This document shows positions 26,551 to 35,370 of a DNA stretch of 64,000 nucleotides, in pieces. Positions within the stretch are counted from its first letter, which is position 1, and every line of letters begins with the position of its first letter. Made by a program: the position numbers and the translations under genes. Source of the stretch: Paenibacillus sp. FSL R5-0341 (GTDB lineage Bacteria; Bacillota; Bacilli; Paenibacillales; Paenibacillaceae); assembly GCF_037975235.1 (NCBI RefSeq), contig NZ_CP150241.1, positions 2,046,001-2,110,000 of the forward strand, in the 5' to 3' direction. The notes beneath the pieces were generated by a model that was not told the origin of the DNA, searched no databases, and saw only the letters and a program-made list of their open reading frames with translations.

Positions 26551-28125
26551 ATGAGTAATAAGTTCACAATTCTACTTTTAGGCCCAGCAGGATCGGGTAA
26601 ATCTACATTTGTTGCTGCTTTAAGCAAAACAGATATTACAAAATATGTCGCTGCAAAAGAAGAAGGCGGAGCAAATACAACAAAGATTACAACTACATAT
26701 GAATTTAGTAGTTCAACTACTGAGTTTAATGTAGCTGATTGCATTTGTATGGAAGAGGACAAAAAAGAAGCACTACTTTCTGAATTGCAAGAAATGTGTA
26801 AACAAGAAAATGGGATAGAGAAAGTTATTAGTAAAGTCAATGATCCATCATTTGCTCAAGTATGTACTCATATTACAATTACTCTACCTTGTAAAGAAGG
26901 TATCATTCCTGATAATTGTATTTTTGATTCCATAGTAGTCAGAGATAGCAGAGGACTTGGCGATATTGATGAAAATAGCGTTCCAAACTTTGATGAGTTG
27001 GGCATCACATATGATGTAAATGCAATTTTGTTCTTTTCTATATCTCAAATAAAACAACCAGTTATATTTTCTAAAATTATCGATCAGGTGATGCAATTTA
27101 ATTTGAAAACCCCAATCTTCTCTTTAAGAAGATATCCTAAAGTCACTAAAAATGATCAGGAATTTGAAGAGAAAATCCTGAGAAATATTGAAGTTAGCGA
27201 TAGGGATTTATTTGATTCTATAATTAAATTGGGGAATGCTGAAAAGGAATATAGACTAAATAATTTTGTGTTTAATCTTCCTGAGGTTGAACAGTGGGCA
27301 GGGGTATTAGATATCGATAATGCTGGTTATGAAAAACAAGTAAATAGTTATACTGATGCAATGAAAGAATTTCTATCTTATTCGATCTCAATGTATAACG
27401 AACTCTATAATACTTTGGTTAGTAAGATGCAAGGTCAATATCAAGATAAATTTATAAATTTAGTATTAAATAACTTATTGTCAACAAAAGCATTTGAGAC
27501 GGCCACTAGGATTGTATCATTACCTCATTCAAAACCAAGTGATAACTATGTGGTATATAGAGATACAAAAGCACTGGCTCTTCCAGTTATGTTATCAACT
27601 AAAAGAATAACTGAACAACCATTTAGAAGCGAATTGAAAGCGGCAGGAAATAGGTACAAAGATGGAGTAATACCAAGCTATAGCTATTCATGCGTTAATT
27701 TTAGAAATATATTTCACATAATAGTTAATCAACTAACAAAGGAATATTCACTTCGTCCATTGTTCTGTACATTTATTGATATGTATTTAGAAAAGTATAC
27801 AATTACCGCTTATACAGGGTATCAAAATGAAGCATGTAGTCAAAACGCTTTTAAATTTGATTTTTTCCTTTCAGTAAGAGACGAATGCACAAAAATTTTA
27901 TTGGATAATAAATTAGCAGACAATGAAGGGAAATGGGATGATTTCACTTTTAAGCCTAAAAATAAAAAATACTCAAATGAAGAAGCAATAGCTGTATTTG
28001 TATATTCTAGACTAATAAACAAGTTAAGTTTGGATGATATTAAGCCATCCCTTGATGATACTGCATTTGCTTTTGTTGAAAAAACTAAAAAAACAGAAAT
28101 ATATAAACAATTAAAACGTAATTAG
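26551..28125 (+). CDS. Large P-loop GTPase-like protein, function unknown
   Basis: 524 residues from ATG 26551, set by GAGGAG (26535-26540). Walker A GPAGSGKST at 11-19; a Walker B/G3-like DSRGLGD at 132-138; no clear NKxD motif (a TKND in PKVTKNDQEF, ~210, is the nearest). The layout resembles TRAFAC GTPases (septin/GIMAP/dynamin-like) with a ~300-residue C-terminal region that I do not recognise; it has no obvious TM segment. It lies 178 bp after the SLATT gene, on the same strand and within the same tRNA-bounded island, with the same AT-rich codon use. It may be a third component of the CBASS-like locus or an independent defence gene. Function is not assigned. Confidence 0.7.
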   Translation: MSNKFTILLLGPAGSGKSTFVAALSKTDITKYVAAKEEGGANTTKITTTYEFSSSTTEFNVADCICMEEDKKEALLSELQEMCKQENGIEKVISKVNDPSFAQVCTHITITLPCKEGIIPDNCIFDSIVVRDSRGLGDIDENSVPNFDELGITYDVNAILFFSISQIKQPVIFSKIIDQVMQFNLKTPIFSLRRYPKVTKNDQEFEEKILRNIEVSDRDLFDSIIKLGNAEKEYRLNNFVFNLPEVEQWAGVLDIDNAGYEKQVNSYTDAMKEFLSYSISMYNELYNTLVSKMQGQYQDKFINLVLNNLLSTKAFETATRIVSLPHSKPSDNYVVYRDTKALALPVMLSTKRITEQPFRSELKAAGNRYKDGVIPSYSYSCVNFRNIFHIIVNQLTKEYSLRPLFCTFIDMYLEKYTITAYTGYQNEACSQNAFKFDFFLSVRDECTKILLDNKLADNEGKWDDFTFKPKNKKYSNEEAIAVFVYSRLINKLSLDDIKPSLDDTAFAFVEKTKKTEIYKQLKRN

Positions 28126-28217
28126 ATAAAGTTTATATAGCGGAATGCTAAACTTAATAAAGCCTTAATGATTTTAAGTATATAATCGTCTTATGGGTGT
28201 GTAAATGACCATACATG

Positions 28218-28272
28218 GTAGAGCATATCGCTGCCAGCGATGAGGTCAGGGGTTCGATGCCTCTAGGCTCCA
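28218..28272 (+). repeat. Degenerate direct repeat of the tRNA-Ala 3' half (attachment-site remnant)
   Basis: 55 bp corresponding to tRNA-Ala positions 24107-24161, with six mismatches and an uninterrupted 24-bp identical core (24124-24147 and 28235-28258) covering the anticodon-stem to T-loop region. It lacks the 5' half, so it is not a functional tRNA. It marks the right end of the island. Confidence 0.85.
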
Positions 28273-28286
28273 TATAGTAGTTAAAG

Positions 28287-28316
28287 AAAACACGCCTTTG
28301 ATGGCGTGTTTTTTTA
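28287..28316 (+). terminator. Terminator right of the island
   Basis: AACACGCC / GGCGTGTT stem with a long T run, just past the tRNA remnant. Similar AACACGCC hairpins occur at 33084. Confidence 0.75.
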
Positions 28317-28389
28317 TTTTTATCTTAATTATTCGACAGGTTAAACCCATGTTTCATCCAATTACCGCGAAAGGCTCTATGTAACTTTA

Positions 28390-29811
28390 TCATTCACGAT
28401 CTCCAAACCAAGCGCGATGAAGCGAATGTACGCCCTCTTGAATATCCTCCATACTCAAACCACCGAAACCGATCTGAACCATGGATTGCTCAGCCTGAGC
28501 TTGTTGTGCCCAGAAGGGCGATACCGGATAGACTCGGGTACCTTCCTTTTCAGCTGTGGCAATCAATTGCTGCTCGTGCATTCCATTATGTACACGCAGT
28601 AAAATGTGAAGTCCTGCATCCTCACCAATGATTGTCACGTTAGAGCCCATCAGCTGCTGAATCGTTGAAATCAGTATGGATTGCTTTTGTCGGTATACTT
28701 TGCGCATTTTGCGAATGTGGGCTTCCCAATGTCCATTTCTCATAAAAAGTTCCAAGGTATTCTGGTGAAAACGTGAAACGGTCTGATCATACAAACGGTA
28801 GTTATGCTTATTATGAAGCTCCAGCAAGTGTTTAGGCAGAACCATGTAGGCAATACGTATTGAAGGGAGCAGGCATTTTGAGAAAGTCCCCAGGTACACT
28901 GTATGTTGATGGCTATCCAGACTCTGCAAGGAAGGTATCGGCTTACCGACATATCTAAACTCGCTATCGTAATCGTCCTCAATAATAATGCCATTCTGGT
29001 CTGCTGCCCATTTCAGTAATTGCATTCTCTTGTGGAGAGGCATGACCATCCCATAGGGGAACTGGTGAGACGGTGTAATGTAAACAATGAGGGACTGGCT
29101 CTCATAGAGCTGCTGAATATGAAGCCCATCCGTTTCCAACGGAATCGGACTAAGCTGTAGACCATGATGTTGAAAAATCGTTCGAGCACCGTCATAGCCA
29201 GGCTCTTCCATCGCTATACTGCGGTTATCGGGTTTTAATAATCCAGATAACACGGCAAGTAGATATTGAATGCCAGCACCTATCATGATTTGATCTGATG
29301 AACAATTCACACCTCTTGATCCGTGCAGGTACTTGGCAATTTCCATTCGAAGTCCAGGTTCTCCAAGTGGATCACCATAAGAAAATAAGGCCTGATGGTT
29401 TTGCTGTAAGCTGAGGTTGGACAATTTACGCCAAGTAGCAAGTGGAAAATGCTCAGCATCCACATCACCATATCGAAAATTGTACTGGATTGATGGATGA
29501 GCCAGTGCGTGATCTTCCCACCCTTGTTTACGAACATGAGGAGATGAGGGCAAGGTATCCAATTGCAGATCCATAACGTATAAGCCACTTCTTGGTTTGC
29601 TTAGAACGTAACCTTCTGCTAATAACTGTTGATAGGCCAGATCAACGGTATTACGGCTAATATGTAAGTGTACAGACAGCGAACGAATGGATGGAAGCCG
29701 TGTCTGAGCTGGCAACTTCCCGTTCATAATTTCTTTCTTAATATATTGATATAGCTGGGTGTATAACGGCTCTTCAGACTCTCTCTTCAGCAATAAGGTT
29801 AAATCGATCAT
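28390..29811 (-). CDS. MocR-family (GntR-aminotransferase) regulator
   Basis: 473 residues. Residues ~10-75 are a GntR winged helix (PLYTQLYQYIKKEIMNGKL ... SIRSLSVHLHISRNTVDLAYQQLLAEGYV). Residues ~110-470 are a fold-type-I aminotransferase domain with IIEDDYDSEFRY and the PLP lysine in YLGTFSKCLLPSIRIAYM. MocR proteins such as PdxR and GabR use PLP to sense vitamin B6 or amino acids and act on neighbouring genes. It is divergent from the LLM oxidoreductase/ogt pair, which is its likely target; two direct repeats lie in the shared region. The effector cannot be read from sequence. Confidence 0.9.
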   Translation of the reverse strand: MIDLTLLLKRESEEPLYTQLYQYIKKEIMNGKLPAQTRLPSIRSLSVHLHISRNTVDLAYQQLLAEGYVLSKPRSGLYVMDLQLDTLPSSPHVRKQGWEDHALAHPSIQYNFRYGDVDAEHFPLATWRKLSNLSLQQNHQALFSYGDPLGEPGLRMEIAKYLHGSRGVNCSSDQIMIGAGIQYLLAVLSGLLKPDNRSIAMEEPGYDGARTIFQHHGLQLSPIPLETDGLHIQQLYESQSLIVYITPSHQFPYGMVMPLHKRMQLLKWAADQNGIIIEDDYDSEFRYVGKPIPSLQSLDSHQHTVYLGTFSKCLLPSIRIAYMVLPKHLLELHNKHNYRLYDQTVSRFHQNTLELFMRNGHWEAHIRKMRKVYRQKQSILISTIQQLMGSNVTIIGEDAGLHILLRVHNGMHEQQLIATAEKEGTRVYPVSPFWAQQAQAEQSMVQIGFGGLSMEDIQEGVHSLHRAWFGDRE

Positions 29812-29827
29812 CTATAACCTCCTATTG

Positions 29828-29867
29828 GTTTTGTCAACTGATCCTATAACATAGTTTAGTTTTGTCA
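29828..29867. promoter_or_regulatory. Direct repeats GTTTTGTCA in the MocR/LLM divergent region
   Basis: GTTTTGTCA occurs at 29828-29836 and 29859-29867, starts 31 bp apart (about three helical turns). MocR regulators such as GabR bind spaced direct repeats, so this is a candidate operator. Confidence 0.45.
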
Positions 29868-29969
29868 CTACTTATGGGGTCAATGGACGATTACAATTAT
29901 ATCACGTCCTGTCTGGGTGGGAACATCACTCAAGACGGGGATCACCACTGCTTTAGGAGGAGACTTGAA

Positions 29970-31025
29970 TTGGATAAAAAAATAGACTCCATTGGACAAA
30001 TGGAGAGAGGTCAACAATCCGCACTGAATATGGGTGCATTTCATAATCATTCCGGTTTCCGGCGTATGTTTGCCCCGGATCAATTGACAATAGGCCTATT
30101 TCTACCGCTTAGATTTTATACAGGTAACATGGATGTTCTGAAGGGTCAGGCTGACCTGGTGGATATAATCGATCAACAACATTTTGCATCCGTGTGGGTG
30201 CGTGATGTTCCGCTATTTGATCATGGATTCCGAGATGCAGGGCAGGTATTCGATCCATTTGTTTATCTTGCCTACCTTGCTGCAAGGACCAAAAACGTAT
30301 CCTTGGTAACAGGAAGTGCCATTTTCACGCTTCGCCATCCGATTGATTTAGCCAAGGCAGCCGCTTCCATTGATGTACTTTCGGGCGGACGACTTGTACT
30401 AGGCATTGCATCAGGTGATCGTCCTGCTGAGTTTCCGGCATATGGATTACATGTGGATCATCGGGATGAACGTTTTCGAGATACCGTAAAATTCTTTCGT
30501 GAGCTGATTCAGCATAACAGTCCCACCATTCAATCATCGCTGGGTCAAATGAGTGGGCTTGATTTGTTACCTAAGCCTGCAACAGGTGGTATACCACTTG
30601 TTGTGACAGGTTCAAGTAGGCAATCCTTAGATTGGATCGCAGAGCACAGTGATGGTTGGCTCACCTATCCCGAAGCGACGGCTAATGACTCCGGTCCCCG
30701 CATGCTTGGACATAAGATCAATGCGTGGCGTGAAAAAATACCTAATGGCATGTTCAAGCCGCATATGACGAACGAATGGATTGATCTTGTAGAAGATGTC
30801 AATTATCCTCGGACACCACTTCGTGGCGGGTACATATTACGTACAGGACGGGCAGGTCTCATTCAGCTTTTGGAGGAATGGCGAGCAGTCGGCGTTAATC
30901 ATGCTGCACTTGGTATTCAATTTTCGAGTCGGCCACCCGCCGAGGTGATCCAGGAGTTGGCAGAGGAAGTGCTGCCATTATTTCCGACGCATACAGGTAC
31001 AGCTCCAATAGCTACCGGGTGGTAA
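29970..31025 (+). CDS. LLM-class flavin-dependent oxidoreductase
   Basis: 351 residues from TTG 29970, with AGGAGG (29955-29960) 9 bp ahead. It has the bacterial-luciferase TIM-barrel pattern: LTIGLFLPL at the start, ASVWVRDVPL, VSLVTGSAIFTLRHPIDLAKAAASIDVLSGGRLVLGIASGDRP and GIPLVVTGSSRQSLDWIAEHSDGWLTYP. The last matches luciferase-like monooxygenases that use FMNH2 or F420-like cofactors. Substrate unknown. It is followed by ogt 4 bp later and the two are certainly co-transcribed, divergent from MocR. Confidence 0.85.
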   Translation: MDKKIDSIGQMERGQQSALNMGAFHNHSGFRRMFAPDQLTIGLFLPLRFYTGNMDVLKGQADLVDIIDQQHFASVWVRDVPLFDHGFRDAGQVFDPFVYLAYLAARTKNVSLVTGSAIFTLRHPIDLAKAAASIDVLSGGRLVLGIASGDRPAEFPAYGLHVDHRDERFRDTVKFFRELIQHNSPTIQSSLGQMSGLDLLPKPATGGIPLVVTGSSRQSLDWIAEHSDGWLTYPEATANDSGPRMLGHKINAWREKIPNGMFKPHMTNEWIDLVEDVNYPRTPLRGGYILRTGRAGLIQLLEEWRAVGVNHAALGIQFSSRPPAEVIQELAEEVLPLFPTHTGTAPIATGW

Positions 31026-31029
31026 GAGA

Positions 31030-31590
31030 ATGAAGTCAATTCATACTGAAATTAACTGGACAACCTTTACACATACTCTGTTCAACGACTTGCCAGTGAA
31101 TGTAGCTGCAACGGAGCGAGGATTATGCCTGATATCTATGCCGGATGATACCCATATGAATATGAAGGAATGGGTCGTCAAGAAGTTTGTCCATGCAAAT
31201 CTAGTTGAAGATCAGAACAGGCTTTCTCCATATGTGGAACAGTTGCAAGGGTATTGTGAGGGGAAAAGTAAGGCATTCGATATTCCTCTTGATCTACAGG
31301 GGACGAAATTTCAGATATCAGTGTGGCAAGCATTAATGACGATTCCATATGGTCAGATTCGCAGTTATTTGGAGATTGCGAAGATGATCGATCATCCCAA
31401 AGCCATCCGTGCAGTGGGCAGCACCAATGGAGCGAATCCGATTCCCATTGTCATTCCATGCCACCGTGTCATAGGCAAAAACGGAACATTGACTGGTTAT
31501 AGTGGCGGATTAAAGATGAAAGAAAAGTTGCTTCAACTGGAAGGATACGATAGATACACGGTTTCGGGTCATCCTCGATTCAATTTTTAG
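31030..31590 (+). CDS. ogt: Methylated-DNA-protein cysteine methyltransferase
   Basis: 186 residues. Active-site C144 in PIPIVIPCHRVIGKNG, with the DNA-binding helix FQISVWQALMTIPYGQIRSYLEIA and the C-terminal GYSGGLKMKEKLLQLEG. It transfers the methyl group from O6-methylguanine to its own cysteine (suicide repair). Pairing with an LLM flavoenzyme under a MocR regulator is unusual and has no obvious shared function. Confidence 0.94.
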   Translation: MKSIHTEINWTTFTHTLFNDLPVNVAATERGLCLISMPDDTHMNMKEWVVKKFVHANLVEDQNRLSPYVEQLQGYCEGKSKAFDIPLDLQGTKFQISVWQALMTIPYGQIRSYLEIAKMIDHPKAIRAVGSTNGANPIPIVIPCHRVIGKNGTLTGYSGGLKMKEKLLQLEGYDRYTVSGHPRFNF

Positions 31591-31705
31591 AAGGTCAGAT
31601 TATTTTTATACATTCGCCCATTCCCTCCGCGAATGCCCTTCATACAGTATAAAGTGCCTTGTGTTGCAATACTGTAGAACATTTGTTCAATAGGGAGTGG
31701 GACGT

Positions 31706-33055
31706 GTGAAATCATCAACAAAGCTTACCGGACGGGTTATTTATAAAGGAGATCCGGGATATGAAGCGGCGCGCAAGAACTGGGACCCGCATACCGACAA
31801 ATATCCTAAAGTCTTTGTATTTGCTCAAAAAACGAAAGACGTCTCCAATGCCATCAAATGGGCTCGTGAAAACAATGTACCGATCAGGCCGCGTAGTGGC
31901 AGACATGCGCTTGAGGTCAATCTTTCACAGGTTAACGGCGGAATTGTGATTGATGTGAGTGATCTGAATTCCATTAAGCTTGATAAGAAAAATGGAACCG
32001 TTGTTGTGGGGACGGGTAATCGAGTGGGAAGAATTGCGAATACCCTTGCCAAGCAAGGATTCATAGCTCCTTTTGGTGATAGCCCTACCGTAGGGATCGG
32101 TGGAATTACATTAGGTGGGGGAATTGGGCCTCTCCAGCGTACCATCGGTCTTATCAGTGATAACTTGCTTGAGGTAGAGATGGTGGATGCCAACGGAAAA
32201 GTGATTCGGGCCAATAAAAATCGTAATTCAGATCTCTTTTGGGCCTCGAGGGGAGGAGGCGGTGGTAACTTCGGAGTATACACTCGTTACAAATTCAAAG
32301 TGCGCCGTGCTCCAGCGAAGGCTACTGTATTTAAAATCACCTGGCCATGGTCTCAATTCGAAGAGGTACTTAAAGTATGGCAGAGGTGGGCTCCCTCAGT
32401 TGATACGAGACTGGGCAGCGAGTTGTCCATCGGACCGAAAAAGGGTGGCAACGTCCTTATGGAAGGGCTGTTCTTAGGCTCTAAAACAGAGGCTCTCCGT
32501 TTATTACGGCCAATTACGAGTGTTGGCACACCGACAAGTTCCATTGTTCGTTTGTTACCTTACACAGAAGTTGTGAAGTTCTTATTACAACCTGATCCGA
32601 CCGAGACTCAACGGTATAGCAACCAGTTCTCGTCCGGTTTTGGACGAAAACCATTCCCCGACAAAGCGATTAAATCGATGCGCGCATTTTTGGAGAACTT
32701 GGAAGAGGGACCAGGCGGGTTCTATTTCCTCAACTGGGGCGGAGCGGTAAGTCGCAAATCACCTAGATCTACCGCGTTCTTCTGGCGCAAAGAGAAGTTC
32801 TATGTGGAATGGACCAGTACGTGGCTCAAACCATCCCATGCCGCCAAAAATATCGCACTCGCTCGTAATACTCGCAAGAAATTGCAACCATACATTGTGG
32901 GTTCCTATATCAACGTTCCAGACCAAGGGATCAAGAATTCCGGTCCAGTGTACTATGGAGCCAACTATGCCAGACTGCGGAGAGTCAAAGCCAAGTATGA
33001 CCCGAAAAATGTATTCAACAATCCGCAAAGCATCACGCCGGCTCGGAGAGTATAA
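31706..33055 (+). CDS. FAD-linked oxidase (berberine-bridge-like, PCMH domain)
   Basis: 449 residues from GTG 31706; TAGGGAGTGG lies ahead. The FAD domain (30-210) has RPRSGRHALE, in which the His is the probable 8-alpha-histidyl FAD link, and SPTVGIGGITLGGGIGPLQRTIGL, then WASRGGGGGNFGVYTRYKF. The second cysteinyl link of bicovalent BBE enzymes is absent. The C-terminal NPQSITP resembles the BBE-domain end (N-P-x-x-I). There is no signal peptide. Family members oxidise sugars, alcohols or alkaloid-like substrates with O2; the substrate is unknown. It is monocistronic, with a strong terminator behind. Confidence 0.85.
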   Translation: MKSSTKLTGRVIYKGDPGYEAARKNWDPHTDKYPKVFVFAQKTKDVSNAIKWARENNVPIRPRSGRHALEVNLSQVNGGIVIDVSDLNSIKLDKKNGTVVVGTGNRVGRIANTLAKQGFIAPFGDSPTVGIGGITLGGGIGPLQRTIGLISDNLLEVEMVDANGKVIRANKNRNSDLFWASRGGGGGNFGVYTRYKFKVRRAPAKATVFKITWPWSQFEEVLKVWQRWAPSVDTRLGSELSIGPKKGGNVLMEGLFLGSKTEALRLLRPITSVGTPTSSIVRLLPYTEVVKFLLQPDPTETQRYSNQFSSGFGRKPFPDKAIKSMRAFLENLEEGPGGFYFLNWGGAVSRKSPRSTAFFWRKEKFYVEWTSTWLKPSHAAKNIALARNTRKKLQPYIVGSYINVPDQGIKNSGPVYYGANYARLRRVKAKYDPKNVFNNPQSITPARRV

Positions 33056-33083
33056 TCCATTGTAACCTGTTCAATGAGTGAAG

Positions 33084-33110
33084 AAACACGCCTTAATTGG
33101 CGTGTTTTTT
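33084..33110 (+). terminator. Terminator after the FAD-linked oxidase
   Basis: AAACACGCC / GGCGTGTTT stem, 6-base loop, T6. Confidence 0.88.
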
Positions 33111-33183
33111 GCTATGTATGTTAGTATAAATGCCAAAACCAAAAATGAAATCAAGTCATTGATATAGAGAGCAGGTGCACGCC

Positions 33184-34017
33184 ATGATTGATGTAGATCA
33201 ACTAGCCAACACATTTGCAAGCAGTCATTATGAGATACATGAGGTCAACCGATTGGTGATCCAGCCCAGAAGTATACTGCGTGAATTTAAAACTCTGAAG
33301 TACGGGTTTCTTTTTGTAATGCGTGGAGAAGCACGAATGACGGTCAATGGAACGATATACGAACTACAATCCGGGTCAGTGTTTCATGCGGCTCCTGGCA
33401 TGAAGATGGATTCCCGAGTCATCAGCGAAACCGAGTATGAATACTACGCTGTATTCTATGGGTCGGACAAGATAGATGAGAAAAAAGAACAAGACGTCCA
33501 CAATGCATTGAAGGTCCATTTCAAAATGGATCAGGCAGTCAATCCGAGGATCGTAGAATTATTGGCGATGTTGCAAGAACATGCTTATCATTCTGGGGGG
33601 ATGGAAAAGCTTCGAGTGAAGCAACTATTTCTGAGTATCCTGGTCGAGGTTCTGATGGGGTACAGGCAGCGGGAAAGTGTAACTTCTCCGAGTGAACAGG
33701 TCATTGAGGAAGCTTTGTCTTACATTAATGTCAATTACATGAATCCGCTGACACTGGACGAGTTAGCAGAGACACATGGCATGAATTCCAAGCAGTTTTC
33801 CTATTTTTTTCATAAGTATACGGGATTACGACCCATTGATTATGTCATCCATCATCGTATGGAGAGGGCAAGGGATCTGTTGAAATCGGGGAATTTTCTT
33901 ATCCGTGATGTAGCCATCAGTGTAGGGTATCCTAATCCGTTATATTTCAGCAGAGTGTTTAAAAATAAATTCGGTGTATCTCCCTCAGCATATGCGGATC
34001 AGTTAGAAAGGCATTAA
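33184..34017 (+). CDS. AraC-family transcriptional regulator
   Basis: 277 residues from ATG 33184. An N-terminal cupin-like sensing domain (GEARMTVNGTIYELQSGSVFHAAPG) and, at ~180-277, two AraC helix-turn-helix units (MNPLTLDELAETHGMNSKQF and IRDVAISVGYPNPLYFSRVFKNKFGVSPSAY). AraC regulators with this layout sense a small molecule and activate nearby transport or catabolic genes. It ends just before the Fur-box-preceded reductase, but I see no evidence that it regulates it. Confidence 0.9.
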   Translation: MIDVDQLANTFASSHYEIHEVNRLVIQPRSILREFKTLKYGFLFVMRGEARMTVNGTIYELQSGSVFHAAPGMKMDSRVISETEYEYYAVFYGSDKIDEKKEQDVHNALKVHFKMDQAVNPRIVELLAMLQEHAYHSGGMEKLRVKQLFLSILVEVLMGYRQRESVTSPSEQVIEEALSYINVNYMNPLTLDELAETHGMNSKQFSYFFHKYTGLRPIDYVIHHRMERARDLLKSGNFLIRDVAISVGYPNPLYFSRVFKNKFGVSPSAYADQLERH

Positions 34018-34119
34018 TACTAATTTCAACATGTACTTGAATTAAATTAGACAATAATACATATGGAATTCGTGATTTGTGTATTCGCATGAGCGCTCAT
34101 CCTTGCTATCCTATTTAAT

Positions 34120-34138
34120 GATAATGAGAATCATTATT
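34120..34138 (+). promoter_or_regulatory. Fur box upstream of the NADP reductase
   Basis: GATAATGAGAATCATTATT matches the classic 19-bp Fur consensus GATAATGATAATCATTATC at 17 of 19 positions and lies about 70 bp ahead of the start, in the promoter region. Confidence 0.85.
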
Positions 34139-34208
34139 AATATATGTATCAAATACGTGAACCGGCCCATCATTGGGCAGAACATATTTAGAAATGAGGG
34201 CATACAGG

Positions 34209-35258
34209 ATGAACGAGCGTGAAGTATTTGATGTAACCATTATCGGTGGAGGACCCGCTGGTTTATTTTCGGCTTTTTATAGTGGGCTGCGTGAGATGAA
34301 AACGAAAATTATTGAATTCCAACCTTATCTGGGCGGGAAGGTACATGTTTATCCTGAAAAGATGATCTGGGACGTAGGAGGGTTACAACCTGTTCCCGGT
34401 GCCCAGTTAATCGAACAGATCGTCAATCAGGGACTGACATTTCAGCCAGAGGTAGTTCTTGGAGAAAAGATCACGTCCATATCGAAAGATGAACAAGGGT
34501 ATTTTGCACTGCACACAGCCTCCACAGAGGTGCATTACTCCAAAACCGTGATCTTGGCTATCGGCGGAGGAATCTTGAAACCAATCAAACTGGAGATTGA
34601 AGGAGCAGAACGTTTTGAAGTGTCCAATCTACATTACACCGTCAAATCACTCTCCCACTTCAAAGACAAAACGGTTCTCATTTCCGGTGGAGGGAATGCG
34701 GCGATTGATTGGGCGAATGAACTCGCACTTATTGCCAAACAAGTCTATCTGACGTATCGGAAAGATACACTGAAGGGGCATGAAGCTGAAATATCTCGTC
34801 TTGGCAACAGTTCGGTCGAGTGCCTGCTTAATACAACGATCGAGAAGTTGGTCGCTACAGATGATCATCAACAGATTGAGACGGTTGTGTTGAAACGCAA
34901 TGAGGATGGCGCAGCACTTGAGCTGGCAGTGGATGAGGTCATCATTAACTATGGCTATGAGCGTGATAAGGAATTGCTGGTCAACAGTCATATTCAGATT
35001 GATATGAAGGATCATTGGATTGCAGGAACGCCGGTCAGCGAGACATCCGTACCGGGCATCTATGCTGCGGGTGATATTTTGCATCATGAAGGAAAGCTTC
35101 ATCTGATTGCCGGAGCGTTCCAGGACGCAGCCAATGCTGTGAATCGAGCGAAGTTGCATGTGGCACCTGAAGCGAATGCACACGGGATGGTCTCCTCGCA
35201 CAATGATTTGTTTACTCAGAAAAATCGCGAATTAATGAAAGATTTGTACACCAAGTAA
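34209..35258 (+). CDS. Ferredoxin/flavodoxin-NADP+ reductase, YumC-like
   Basis: 349 residues; ATG 34209 has GAGGG 8 bp ahead. FAD motif TIIGGGPAGLFSAFYSGLREM (GxGxxG) at the N-terminus, NADP motif VLISGGGNAAIDWANELA in the middle, and the second FAD motif GIYAAGDILHH. It lacks the CxxC of thioredoxin reductases, so it is of the TrxR-like FNR type, as in B. subtilis YumC (332 aa). It passes electrons from NADPH to ferredoxin or flavodoxin, useful for iron-siderophore reduction. The Fur box ahead indicates induction under iron limitation. A terminator follows. Confidence 0.87.
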   Translation: MNEREVFDVTIIGGGPAGLFSAFYSGLREMKTKIIEFQPYLGGKVHVYPEKMIWDVGGLQPVPGAQLIEQIVNQGLTFQPEVVLGEKITSISKDEQGYFALHTASTEVHYSKTVILAIGGGILKPIKLEIEGAERFEVSNLHYTVKSLSHFKDKTVLISGGGNAAIDWANELALIAKQVYLTYRKDTLKGHEAEISRLGNSSVECLLNTTIEKLVATDDHQQIETVVLKRNEDGAALELAVDEVIINYGYERDKELLVNSHIQIDMKDHWIAGTPVSETSVPGIYAAGDILHHEGKLHLIAGAFQDAANAVNRAKLHVAPEANAHGMVSSHNDLFTQKNRELMKDLYTK

Positions 35259-35299
35259 TGCGGATCTGAAGTGAACGTATTTTCAAAAGAAAACTAAAA

Positions 35300-35334
35300 A
35301 AGCCGCCCTCGGTCATATGACCAAGAGCGGCTTC
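35300..35334. terminator. Bidirectional terminator
   Basis: AGCCGCCCTCGGTCAT pairs with ATGACCAAGAGCGGCT (16 bp, two imperfect positions), between two convergent genes. Confidence 0.8.
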
Positions 35335-35370
35335 TTCACATGCCAACTACGCATGCCAGACATTTAGCAA

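Larger units (their letters stand above)
24165..28272. mobile_element. AT-rich genomic island at tRNA-Ala carrying a CBASS-like locus
   Basis: The stretch between tRNA-Ala and the degenerate copy of its 3' half is visibly richer in A/T than both flanks (codons such as AAT, AAA and TTA dominate) and holds three genes in one orientation: CD-NTase, SLATT and GTPase. No integrase, excisionase or transposase gene is seen, so the element is either immobile or mobilised in trans. The six mismatches in the 55-bp repeat suggest an old insertion. Confidence 0.7.

Noticed and set aside
28218..28272. Second tRNA-Ala gene
   Set aside because: Only the 3' half is present; the acceptor 5' strand and D arm are missing, so it is an integration-site remnant.
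31611..31635. Inverted repeat CATTCGC / GCGAATG downstream of ogt as terminator
   Set aside because: 7-bp arms with an 11-bp loop and no T run; too weak to call as a terminator.
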